A DNA stretch of 37,903 nt, from positions 1 to 37,903 of the forward strand of contig JABVXU010000521.1 of assembly GCA_013365365.1 (NCBI GenBank), written 5' to 3'. The translations under genes and the position numbers were made by a program. Position 1 is the first letter of the stretch. Each line of letters starts with the position of its first letter. Of this stretch, positions 17,593 to 29,200 are shown piece after piece. This DNA comes from Cruorifilaria tuberocauda (Eukaryota; Nematoda; Chromadorea; Rhabditida; Onchocercidae). The notes beneath the pieces were generated by a model that ran no database searches, was not told where the DNA came from, and saw only the letters and a list, made by a program, of their open reading frames with translations.

Positions 17593-19360
17593 TTAAATTC
17601 TTTTTATTCCACCTCTTTTCAAGTTCATTTCCTTAGAATATATTTTAATCAATTATGCATAAATTGACTGAATACATTTTTCACATGCTGTAGCTCTGAA
17701 TTTTGTTGAATTATATGCTATTACAGTATCAAGTTGGAAATGGTCTTTTATTTATTATTCATACAAATTTCTAATTTGTTGTCCGAACAGAATCCATAAT
17801 CCACATGATAACTGTCCACTTTCAGCACACAACTGCATGTTACGCTATTATATATCATAGATATTTTTTTTTAATTCTTAAGTAAAAGTAATTGTTGCTT
17901 TTGGTAATATAAAACAGTTCAATATCTTGAAGTGTTCAATGAAAAATTCATAAATCAGCAATATAATTATAATTTAATGAATATTATAGTCTCCTATTCA
18001 TAAAATTTTGTGCGTGCTGTGGTACTGTTACCAAGAAGATTGGTAATAAATTAATTGAAAATGTCATTTCTGATAAGGTGACAAATTTCGAAGGGATAAT
18101 AGTTAAGCAGCCTATGATGGCTTCATCGAATAATACAATTCGTATACTTCTGTTTATGATACCAACCAATAAATTATAATTGTATTAAAATAATAATAAA
18201 TAATTGTATGGTAATAATAATATAGCTATGATGATGATGATGAGAGTAATGATAAGGATATGTATATGGTTACAACATGAATTCGTTTGAAATGAGATAC
18301 CGCAATTTAAGCTCACTCTGTGACAATAAATTATACGCAAATATTTCATTGTTCTTTTCTTTTCTGAATCTTTTATATTTTTCCTCTTGTATGCAAAAAA
18401 ACCGGACTTCTTGTTATTTTACTAAAATGCAAATTCGTAGACTTAATTATTTAAAAATTTTCACAACAATTATGATGCGACCGTTTCGCATGCCATCTCT
18501 GGCAATATGGAAAGTTTGCCAATTATGCGTAATGTGACGCATTTTTTATTCCCTTAAAAGGAGTAAATATCGTATTAATATTATAAGCAAATAATAAACA
18601 GTGGGTTATTTGTGGGAATTAACAACGAATTGAACGTGTTTAACGCAAACGTTGCTAGGATTTAACAAACGCGGCCGCACGTGGGGAAGGATGAGTTTGT
18701 ATGAATTGGCAATTTGTGGTTCCTATTGAACGGTAACATTGGCAGTTGATTCTTCGTCTTGCGTTGATAATACATGTTTTGTAATTGTAACACAGCTTTG
18801 ATGAACTGAATCTTTCAGCTTTATCTCGCGCTTTCAGTACTATAAGCTGAAAATATGCCTGACATGCTTTAACCTTATAATTTCCGCGCAGTTTCATCTT
18901 TCATTTCTATATTTTGCAATTTTGATATGACGTAGTCAAATGAATTTATTATGACAACTGGAGTGAAGTTTTTGAAAATTTAGTAGAGCCTGATCTGGAA
19001 TGTTGGAATTAAAAGTAAGTCGTTGTTGTAAATTAAAAAATGAACAACAATTATCAGCCGTCTTATTCATCGGTAAAAATTACAATAACAATGAATATAT
19101 CGCTGTTGTTATCATCAACGATATTCTTAGCTCATCATACACCGCATCTTGTTAGTTTTTGGTTATATTGATTAATTTTATCTGTCCTTATTATTTCGTC
19201 CGATGTAAATATGATATAAAAAGTAGTGTTATAAAATGAAATGATGAGTACTCTTTAAATCGAATTGAATATTTGTGAAACAAAATTCGAATTTAAATTC
19301 ATTCAAATTTTTGGAGAAAAAGAATAAGAAAGGTGCTAACAGAATTAAAATATTTTATAG
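17593..19360. other. intergenic region between divergent genes
   Basis: This lies between the 5' ends of the phosphatase (-) and the unrecognised gene at 19 kb (+) and so should hold both promoters. There is a short ATG/GAT repeat near 18225-18245. One candidate first exon for the + strand gene is at 18507-18528. A 10-base-plus match, 'gcaattttgatatgacgtagtc', occurs at about 18916-18937 and again at about 19563-19584, a direct repeat containing a CRE-like TGACGTAG core. Nothing else is supported. Confidence 0.5.
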
Positions 19361-21181
19361 ATGATCAAGGAAGTTGGGAGAGATTACGTGAAGAAGGTGA
19401 ATTCAGTACAGATGAAGACTTCTTCACTGAACTTGCTGATCAGAACAATTTATTAAATATAGAACGTTCAGAATGTATCCAGGTATAACGCCACACTACC
19501 GTTTAATCATTTTATTTCCCTGTTCGAAGTTATCGAAAAAGGGAGCTAAATATTAACATATTGCAATTTTGATATGACGTAGTCCACGATAAAGTTATAA
19601 TATCCTTTCTTTGCTTCCCTCCGTACATGTCTTTCATCTCCGTCGTTATTTATTAACATTTTATGTGGAATGTTCTCAACGAAATTACTTTAGTATGATG
19701 CTACATTTTCGAAAATAGGTGCGATACGAATTTGATTCTGTAATAGTTCTTGCTATCAGTCGATAGTGATTGAAATAGGAGCATATCGAAATATCTACTT
19801 TGTCAGAAACTATTTTAGATATATAACTTCCTTTCCATAATCTTTTAATGTGTCATGAATAAACAGTTGATTGCAGTAAGATAGTACTTAATGTTTGCTA
19901 CAGTTCAGCAATAATATTTTAATTAAAAATAAGAAAAACCAAAATTTTCTAATAATATACAATATTTATATGATCAAAATATCTTCTATTTGTTGTTGTA
20001 TTCACAAAAAAAATAAGATTATGTGATTTGTTGACTAAATTTATTTTAGTTTTAATTAACTGTGACTGATTACTAATTCGTTACCTAATTTTATCGAAAT
20101 TTGGAAGCAATTGACTCTTTTTATCTGATGATAATTTGTTTTTGTGGTTTTATCATAGGAATTCTTCGGATTTTCTGGCAGAAAGTTTTCAGGATGGAAG
20201 AGTCAAGTGCTGAAACTTAGAAAAATGAAAACTTTTATCTATTATTTTATTTGGTACTAACATTATCCTTCTTTTCTGGCTCTAAACCACAGCTGTGGTA
20301 TGGTATAAGATTAATTTTCTTTATTTCCTAATTTACTGTTTTATCCATTGCATTTACAGGTAAAGTGGATTCGACAGGATCAAGATGGTCTTACGGTAAG
20401 CGTTTGATCCACAAATTAACTTGATTCTTGCAAGATTCATTATTTATCATTGTTTTCGCATGTTCTTTCTTCAAATATTTCAACCTCTTGACTTACTTCT
20501 AAAAGCATCCATACAGTTTGAATTTATCGTGCTCCCAAGATTTTAAAATGCAGTGTTTTCCACACTCCACATCAGTGACGTGGTAAAAGACCAGAAATAA
20601 GACTGTTGGAGAGCAGAATGAACCCTATTGTGAGCATTTCCTGATAGTCTTGTTTTTAGTTTGAATTTTGCACACTGACGCTAAATCTAGATACGACTTC
20701 GGTATATGATGTTGTGGATGCCCTTTTGAAGGAGCGAAATCTTCATCACGATAATGTAATTAAGGGAGAAACTATCGTTGCTAGTATGGCAAAGAGATTG
20801 GAATTGCTCGGAAAGGTAATTTGACATTTAATAGATATTTAATAAGATAGATACTTTTTTTCAAAAGACAAAAGATTAGACTTGTCTATCGCTGTTTTTC
20901 TATCCACTGTCTACATATTTTAACTTGATTCAGCAATCATAATAAAGCGAAACCAAGTGCAACATAAGCGCGTGCCTTGAAAACAGGACTTAATAGTCAT
21001 TTGTAAATGTAATCAAAATAGAAATAATCGAAGCAAAAAATATTACTTTTATGAATTAATTTAGTTTATGAATAGCCATGCTTTTCAGAAAGTTGAAGAA
21101 ATGGACGATTACCGCCGAAATTTATTCAATACCTTGATTTCAAAATTTGTCGCTATCCAAAATGGAAAAACCAGTTCGTGA
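18507..21181 (+). CDS. unrecognised small protein, probably partly coiled coil
   Basis: I do not recognise this gene. Five exons are well supported by phase and splice sites: 19361-19482, 20159-20206, 20360-20395, 20660-20815, 21089-21181 (stop TGA). Exon 19361 starts in phase 1, so a 5' exon must exist; an ATG at 18507 running to a GTAATG donor at 18529 joins in frame (MESLPIM start, 158 residues in all), but that link is weak. The N-terminal part is acidic (SWERLREEGEFSTDEDFF), the middle holds an aromatic/basic FFGFSGRKFSGWKSQ stretch, and the last 80 residues are charged and helical (DVVDALLKERN, MAKRLELLGKKVEEM, YRRNLFNTLISKF). No signal peptide or membrane segment is seen. The C-terminal helix faintly recalls coiled-coil adaptor proteins, but I would not assign a family. 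Confidence 0.7.
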
Positions 21182-23034
21182 GATTTATACAGTTGCTCAA
21201 ATGCCCAAGTATTATATATACATATATCTATAACTGTTACATTTGTATGTTACTATCACTGTTTGTTTTTATTTTTTCGTAGGTGGAATTTGAGAATTCA
21301 TAATGAAATTGCTAGTTTGGTTATTTACAAAATCCTAGGCTTCATTTTGTTTCCAAAATTGTTTGAACTTTATTTTTAAAAAGTAAAACATTTTTGCTTA
21401 AAATTTAGATCTGTTTTCATTCTTCAAATTAAACAGCATTGTTGGTTTTATGCGACTGTTTTGAGAAAGAGCGAAAATCACTTTAGGAATATTTGATTAT
21501 ATGTAAATTTTTACTTTAAATGAAGTACAAATGCGAAACTGAATTGGTATTATATTCTGCATAGATTTTTGAAAAAGTTTTATTCAACCTGAATTGTTAA
21601 TAATTTTTTTCTCCATTTATCTTCTTTACTTTGGGAAAAAATTTCATCGCTTGATAGCCTTATTTATTACATACAGATCGTATACAGTGCCAGTAATAAA
21701 GAATACCAACAGCCACATGCATACTTACTGTTCTGTACTGTATTTCTCTTTTGTAACTGTTACTCGTGCTATTAGTCTGTTGAATCTCGAAATAGCAACG
21801 AAATAGAAATAGAAACTAATACTTGTTGACAGTAGATTATCGATGATTTTGAAATCCAACTACATTTATATAAATTTTTAAGTATTCGCAAGTCTGAACC
21901 GTTAAGATACTTTGATGATATTGGTTAATGCAATAAGCTAGAGACATAGTTTGCTCCTAAGAAGAATTAGTATTTAATAAATTTGGTTTGTAACAGTATA
22001 GAGTAACTTTTGTATATTAACTTTTTATGTTTTTTTTCTTATATCTCCAAAATTGAGAAAATATCATAGTTTGTATTTCAATATCCATACTATTACAACC
22101 AATTTTAATACGAGATTCCTAAACAATAATATTATGCCTAATATTTGATGTATCATAAAATTATTAATAGATTTACTGAATTAAATTCTGTTCTAATAAT
22201 TATTTTGAATCGTATTCAATAATTGTTATTATTGTTTTCAATAACTTTTTGAGATTTACGACAAAAAAGATACTGTAGATTTAGTCATGAAGAAAAAGGT
22301 ATCATACATTTATCAATTAGCAAATAAAACAAACTTAAACATTTTATTGCATATAATATGAAAATAGATTAGCTGGAGCTATTTCAATTTTAAGCAACGT
22401 ATTAGACATTGGTTCCTTTATTTATCAACACTTTATTCTTTGCACAAAGCAAAACGCATCCCTGACGAATTCATATGCGTAAATAAAACTTTAAGAAATA
22501 GTTAATTCGTATGTGTTGTCTGTATATGTGTGTGTGTGTATAATTTCATGCAAGTAATTTCTGTTTTAATAATTTGGGAGTATAACACATTCTTATATTC
22601 TTACATTACAAGAAGAAGGAGGAAAACGAATGGTATTTTATACTTTAAAGCTTGAGGAGATTATATTTTATTATTTGTTTTGTTGCAAAAAGAATTTCCT
22701 TATATTTGTAACAAATAATGTCCATTTCATTTTCTCAACCTTATTTACTTTTCTCTTTCTTATCTGTTTTCCATTTCTAAATCGAAATACATGGTCAAGT
22801 ACAAAACGAAGGTAGCGTGCATAAAATGAAATGGAAACTGATTTTAAAAAAATAAATAAATCACATAATTTGAAATTAAGCAATTAAGCAATTACTATGC
22901 AATATTTTGAAAAATGCAATATGCAAAATTTCTGAATGTAAAATGAATGTTGTGAAATTACAGTAAAATTTATATAAGCATTTTATATATCTCTCTTACG
23001 ATAACTTTACGATGACAAATTTTTTCATCATGAA
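21182..23034. other. AT-rich intergenic region between convergent genes
   Basis: No exon is supported on either strand. It includes a short TG microsatellite, TGTGTGTGTGTGTATA-like, at about 22523-22540, and a purine-rich AAGAAGAAGGAGGAAAA tract near 22610. Short open frames here are AT-rich and lack splice logic. Confidence 0.5.
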
Positions 23035-24715
23035 TTATCCTCGGAAACATAACAAAGTGATAGATATCATAAGCGTCACAGAGATAAGCAATACTGGCAT
23101 GTAACCAATGCCGCCATGCAAACATCGTTCTGAACACACATACAATTCCTGAGCCTATATATGATTACTGTTTAATATTAACAAAAATTACAAAAAATAA
23201 TTCCAAATATTTTTCGTAATTTTTTGCATAGTTATTTGAATAATAAGTATTACTCTGTTATTCTAAAGTCTTAAACTCCAAAATTAAATGGGCAAATTTG
23301 ATACGTATGAAAAATATTTATCTCATTATTAACACATTAATTTATTTTCTAATATAAAAAGATTTCAAAACAACTTTTTTGAGGACGAAATTTTTTGCCT
23401 TTTTTGTCGATCAAAATTTACGGGAAAAAATTTTTTTTGGAATTTATGAAAAGCATTAATTTTTAATTTTAAAAAACTAGATAAGTCGTGTCGGAACTTA
23501 ATTAGATAGTAAAGATGATAGTAGAATATAATAGAAAATATCTAATTTAAATTTGAGAAAAATCACCTTCTCGGCTTCCCACACGGCTCTTGAGGTGCAA
23601 CCGATACTTTTTCGAAATTTCTAAACGAAATTTTTTGGTCAGCGATTATGATGAGAATGCTAAATGACAGACTATTATCTATTTATTCATTTAATTTGAA
23701 TTTTTTTCTTTTTTAAATTAACAAACATGTAACATTTGTCGCCATTTTTCTGGTTCAATATAAGTAATTGGCTTATTATTGAATGGTGCCGGTGCACATG
23801 TCGCATTTATATCATTACCATTCCACAAACATGCTATTTGCCAACGCTCACTATCATTTTCCATTAAAAATGCTGCACTTTGATATTCATGACATAAGTA
23901 ATTATGCCAACGATTAATTGATAATGTTGAAATAGGCATTTGGCTAAATTTTAATATAAATACTGGAATAGATATTTAGATAATTTTAATATAAATAAAT
24001 GAAGCAAATTATAAAAGAAAGAAAGGAAATGTGTGATTTAAAAATACGCCTTATCAACTGTTCATTACTAAAAGAATGGAGAATGAGAGAAGAAAAGATG
24101 AGTTTAGAAATAATTATAATATTGCGTAATGCTTAATTAAATCATTTCAATCAATATTTTTTGTTATATTTGAGCATCAAATAATTCAAATAAAATGAAC
24201 AAATATGAACAAAATATATTTTAGAAAAAAAGTTTCAGTAATGTACACTGAAAATTGAGTACACTTGGCTGAGTGCATCGTTTTTGAGCGCGGCTAAAAC
24301 TTGATAGGATCGACGTCTTTCCAACCAGTGGACACGATCACGTTCAGAGCAGAATGAATGTTGCGTGCATTGTAAACTTGAAATTTGTCCTGCGTTAAAA
24401 ATAATAATTTAATAATTGCTGCAATATTTTAATAAAAGTATTTAAAAAAAATAATGAAATGTCATTTTGGAAATTTCGTAAATATGTATTAAAAATTATA
24501 TAATGATGAAATTTCAAGTAATAATTAATCAGATAAGGAAACTCAGAATCAATATTTAATATGTTAAATCAATAAAATAGTGCATTATATAAATTCGTAC
24601 CTCGTGTGTAAAACATTGCTTCAGCAAAACTTATTATAAAACATTGCAACAGCAGAATCACCATTTCCATCCATGTAGAACTACAAAATTTATGTTTAAC
24701 TGACCGTTTTTTCAT
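23035..24715 (-). CDS. unrecognised secreted or membrane-anchored protein
   Basis: I do not recognise the family. Four exons, high to low: 24601-24715, 24263-24389, 23727-23943, 23035-23148, all in phase, give 190 residues. The first 34 residues form a basic N-terminus followed by a hydrophobic core (MVILLLQCFIISFAEA), a likely signal peptide. The ectodomain has seven Cys (about 46, 52, 98, 119, 130, 158, 162) and one N-glycosylation sequon NAT at 127. Residues 169-188 are strongly hydrophobic and end the protein three residues later (FRG). This fits either a single C-terminal membrane helix or a GPI-anchor signal, with HGG at about 164-166 as a possible attachment site. The exon 2 donor could instead lie two bases earlier but then phase is lost. 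Start choice is supported by an acceptor directly before the ATG. Confidence 0.85.
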
Positions 24716-24730
24716 CTGAAAAATATATTA
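24716..24730 (-). promoter_or_regulatory. likely spliced-leader acceptor of the membrane-protein gene
   Basis: Minus-strand TATATTTTTCAG directly abuts the start ATG, so a trans-spliced mRNA would begin with the leader joined to AUG. No upstream exon is visible. Confidence 0.6.
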
Positions 24731-26282
24731 TAAAAAGACATTTGCATATTTCATCTTTTATACGAATCAAATAAAAGAAACATTTTGCTCTTCATTGTTC
24801 TTATTGGTAGAATTTTATAGTAAAACTTAACAGTCGTTCTAAAAACTGCTTTATCCAAAAATTTATCACATAATATCTACAAGCAACGATTTCCCCAAAC
24901 AAATGCCCGGTACTTTTCCCGGTAAATAATTACATCTAAAACTTATCCATTATTATCCATTATGGACCGAAATACCTTTGATGTTCAGCAAAAAAAGAGT
25001 AGGAAGTGATTAAAGTCAGATTTACAGTTTTTGATCTCAAATCTGAAGTAGGTAATTAAAAAGTAATTAATAACGTTTAATAGGAATTAGACGAAATTTC
25101 GCCAAATGAATTACCCGCCTAGCACCTTTCCTAGTGTATGATCTATTGCATATGGAAGTTACCATCATAATTTTCTTTTTTTTAATACAACATATTTCTG
25201 TTGGGATAGTTTGAGCTAGTATTTCATAAGTTATTGTGGGACTACTTTATATTAGACTTATTAACCAAATTTGATCTCTTGGTCACCTTTGTTTTTCTCA
25301 TTTATCAGTAGGAGACAACTTCATCATTTCCAAATGTAAATTACAATTTAAAAAACATTGAAATCAAAGGTAGTTTGTTCGCTTTTCGCTCTTTAAGACT
25401 GAAACGCTACGAGTCACTTTGTTTCCCATCGGCTCTGGAACATAATAATTTTCCTACTTGCACTAATACCATTTTATCTCAATCCATCAGATCTTCAAAA
25501 CGTTGAGCGCTGAACATTTTTTAAAGTAAAAAGGCATTCCAGCTTTCCCAAAAAAAGCAAAATTGATATGTGTCATGCAACATAAAAATTAAAAAACAAT
25601 TTTTATGTTTTACAAACAGACAAATATAATTAAGTACAATCGGTACGAACTGTAGTCACTAAAAATGACTTTATGGAAAATTCTCTTTGTTAATGAAAAC
25701 ATTTCATGCTATCCGAAACTTTCAGAACGCTTTCAGTTTTAGGAAAAAAACCGATAAAGCGGACAAACATTTATTCGGACGGAATAATGACGAGATCAAA
25801 CAGTGTCATGTCATATAATTAGAGAATTCCATGTATATTTGCAAACTTAAGGAAATGTGAAAATTTTTGAAACACTAAACAATGGCTCAATTCCAGAAAT
25901 TGATAGGAATCTCAAACAAAAATACGATAAGCACAAAATAGCAATAAAACTGTTTACATATAAAAGAGAAAAAAAAAGAAAACTCATTTATTAGTCAATT
26001 GACTTAGCAGTTCAATTCAGTGCAAGAGAATAACTATTTTTATGATTTCTAGACGGATTTAGGATACCGAGGACAAGAAATGACAAAGAATAAATGGTAG
26101 CTTTTAATCACTTTTTTCTTTGATAAAAAAAATAAAAAAGTAAAGAAAATCATTTAAAAAGGAAACAAGATCAAAATATCCAATAGTTAACAAAATTGGT
26201 ATGTTAACTTTACCGGCAAAAACTCTTACTGATGACAACACGGATTATTGCAATTTCAGGAATTCGCAGCTTTCTGAAACTT
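24731..26282. other. AT-rich intergenic region
   Basis: This lies upstream of the membrane-protein gene and downstream of the hnRNP gene, both on the minus strand. No exon or RNA gene is supported. The short + strand frame ending at 26392 is an antisense shadow of the last hnRNP exon. Confidence 0.5.
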
Positions 26283-29200
26283 TTACCAACTGGTTTTCAC
26301 CGAACCACCAGCACTACTCCACTGGTAGCCATATGAAGACTGTTTTCCTTCATATTCATCGTTATAGTACTGAAAATTTTGGTTTAAATTGAAGCAAAAA
26401 AATAAAAATTAGTTGTGTATCGTTTGCGTACTCAGCAATGATCATTTCGAAACTGATCTTCTGATATCATTCCCATATATTTGGTTTGAAAGTTGTAAGC
26501 GATAAACTTTTGCAAGATTTAACATACATCTCTTTTGATAAAATTAACATATATCTCACATTTAAAAGTACTTTGAAGTGTGTCTGAAACCAATCATGAA
26601 ACTAGAGGACAAACAAACCTGCTGTCCTCCGGTAGCATAGCTTGCGTTGTATCCTGCCGTAGAACTACTATATGCTGCCGTATCTACAATATTTATCTAA
26701 CACTTAAAATATTATATAAAGAATTTTCCTTAACCAATAAAAATACTATTTCATACAAAAATAAGGATTTCTGAAAATTTTCAGGGAAAAATTAAGAAAA
26801 CCCATTAGAAACTTTACTTGAATCATTGCAATCCTGGTATTCAAAGAAAACTAGCAATCAAGTAAGTGAAAGTTCTACTATTTGAAAATTTTAATTAACT
26901 TACAACTTCTACCCGAATCGGCATCTGACCATCCTTCAGCTCCACCAACCTCGGCAGGATCACTCGTAGTATATCCAACACGATTAAGTGAAACTGGTTT
27001 GTTTTGAATATTTGAATAGCGTCCATTTCCGATATCGTTATCAACCCATTCGTCATATCCACTACAATTAACACGATTTAGTGCTGTTGGACCACGAGAA
27101 CCTCCACCGCTTACTGCTGTTGGATAGTCACCTGTACCACCAATTCTTCGATAAATAACATATTTTTGCGTAATCGGCACATCGGAGGCGGTGAACAGTT
27201 CAATATATCTATAAAATAAAAAAATTATTAGATTTAAATTTCTACAATTCGCATGATTGGTGCCAATTTAAAAATGTGAAGAGAGAGACAACTATGTCTT
27301 AGTACACAAAAATGGCTAAGGATTACTATAAAAAATGATTCATTACCCGCAACTATCCAAATCAGTAAACATCTAAAATAGACAACCAGATCAATATTTA
27401 CATCTTCTATAAGCATTACCTAAGCTAGTAATTCATGATATTCTTACCGATTACCAATGCACTTTTTATTTCTGGACATCGCGTCTCGTGCTTCCGCTAC
27501 TGTTCCAAAAATCACGCATGCATCACCAGATGGTCGACGATCTTCATTGAAACCCAGCTGAATTTCGACACAATTCAATGGTTTGAAGAAATCATCAATG
27601 TCAAGCGCATTTGCACTGTAGGGAAGACCTTAACAAGTAATTAGATTAAACACATATCATCATTCCACAGTAAGTCAAATAATGATGCTATTTGAAAATA
27701 ATGCTAATAAACAGACCTCTCATGTAAATTTTAGCTGGATCATCGCAATCAAAATCATCTTCATAACCGTAATCTTGAAAACGTGAGTACCGACTGTACG
27801 GCATATCGTAAGGACCAGCACGAGGACGACCCATACCGACATTTCTCAATGGACCCCCATATTCCTCTCTCCTAAAGTAAAGTAAAGTAAGTTAATTTCC
27901 ATTAAAGGAACAAGAAAAATTAAAACCCGAACATTTTATTCAAACTATATAAGTTAAAAAATATAACCTATCCGGAATTCTTGAAATTGCAGCAGAACAG
28001 TGTCATGCAGAAGTAGAACTTAAAATACTTTTACCTTCCCCCTGATGAGATTTTTATCCATTTTTCAAGATTTTAATCTACAGACACTAAATCTCCTTAC
28101 CGATAAGAACGTACACTCCCAAGCTTCGCTGTAGCAAAGCGCAAAGGTATAGGTTCCGAACGTGGTGCTGGAAAACTGCGCTCAACAACAAGGCTTCGCA
28201 AAGATGTCGGTGGTGCAATATGACCCTCCTTTGATTTCTCCAGTTCATCACCGGAACTTCGAAAAACTTCCACATACCTGGAGAATTCAAACGAAAAACT
28301 AGACAACGCTTTATGATTCAAGATATATTCCGTTAATTTTATTTTTCAGTATCTAATCCACTGCTGCTTGTTGCTACAGCTTAACTTGCAAATGGATACT
28401 GCGCCAAAAGATTCCGATAACGCCCCATTTCATGTAGGATTTTTGCAGGAGAACTATCTAAGATAATCTGCACAATTGAATAAAAAGGAAGATTAGTTAT
28501 TAATTATCCGTCATAATTAATAGCTTACTAGTAAGAAACTGTCCAAGTAACCTACTGATCTTAAAAATTTACAACATTTATGACTAGTTTTTGAGATCAT
28601 AGATACTGAAAAGTCGTCTACTCCACAAAGATCAAAACTTCCAATGTATGAAGCAGCAACATGCATATTGTTACTATGATACCGTCAATGAAAGAACACT
28701 GCTGAGTTTTATATACACAAAGATGAAGCTTTGTATAAAAACATAACCAACTTTCTTCATTAAACGATGTGCAGGAAAGCTACGCATGTATTTCTGCATC
28801 AGTAATGGCAAACATCTTAATCTTTAAAAGATTAATAACTGCCGCGAATAATTTCTAAAAAGCAGCGTTCGATTGTCAACAGTATCATTGTAACCAAATT
28901 ACTTCTGTGATCGCGACAATTCAGATGGTAAATCACTTGCTTGATTAATTTCATTAAAAAGAGGTAAGTAGCACGTTATGTTTATTTGCCCATACCTCGA
29001 ACCCATGTTGTTTCTGTTCCGCTCCAGGGCCATCTCCGCATGCTGTTTGCTGGCGAAACGTACGAATGCCTCCCCAGATGGGCGACCCCCCAGCTCCTTG
29101 TCGATGACAACATCTGCCACTTCCAATCCTATATCCCATACTTACACCACCAAATAAATGAGCAATGAGGAGACACCTCCCTTCCAGAAATATGAAATTA

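Noticed and set aside
24263..24389. Alternative frame of membrane-protein exon 2 that also stays open (DKFQVYNAR...)
   Set aside because: It does not join the signal-peptide exon in phase and stops before the donor; the other frame links all four exons.
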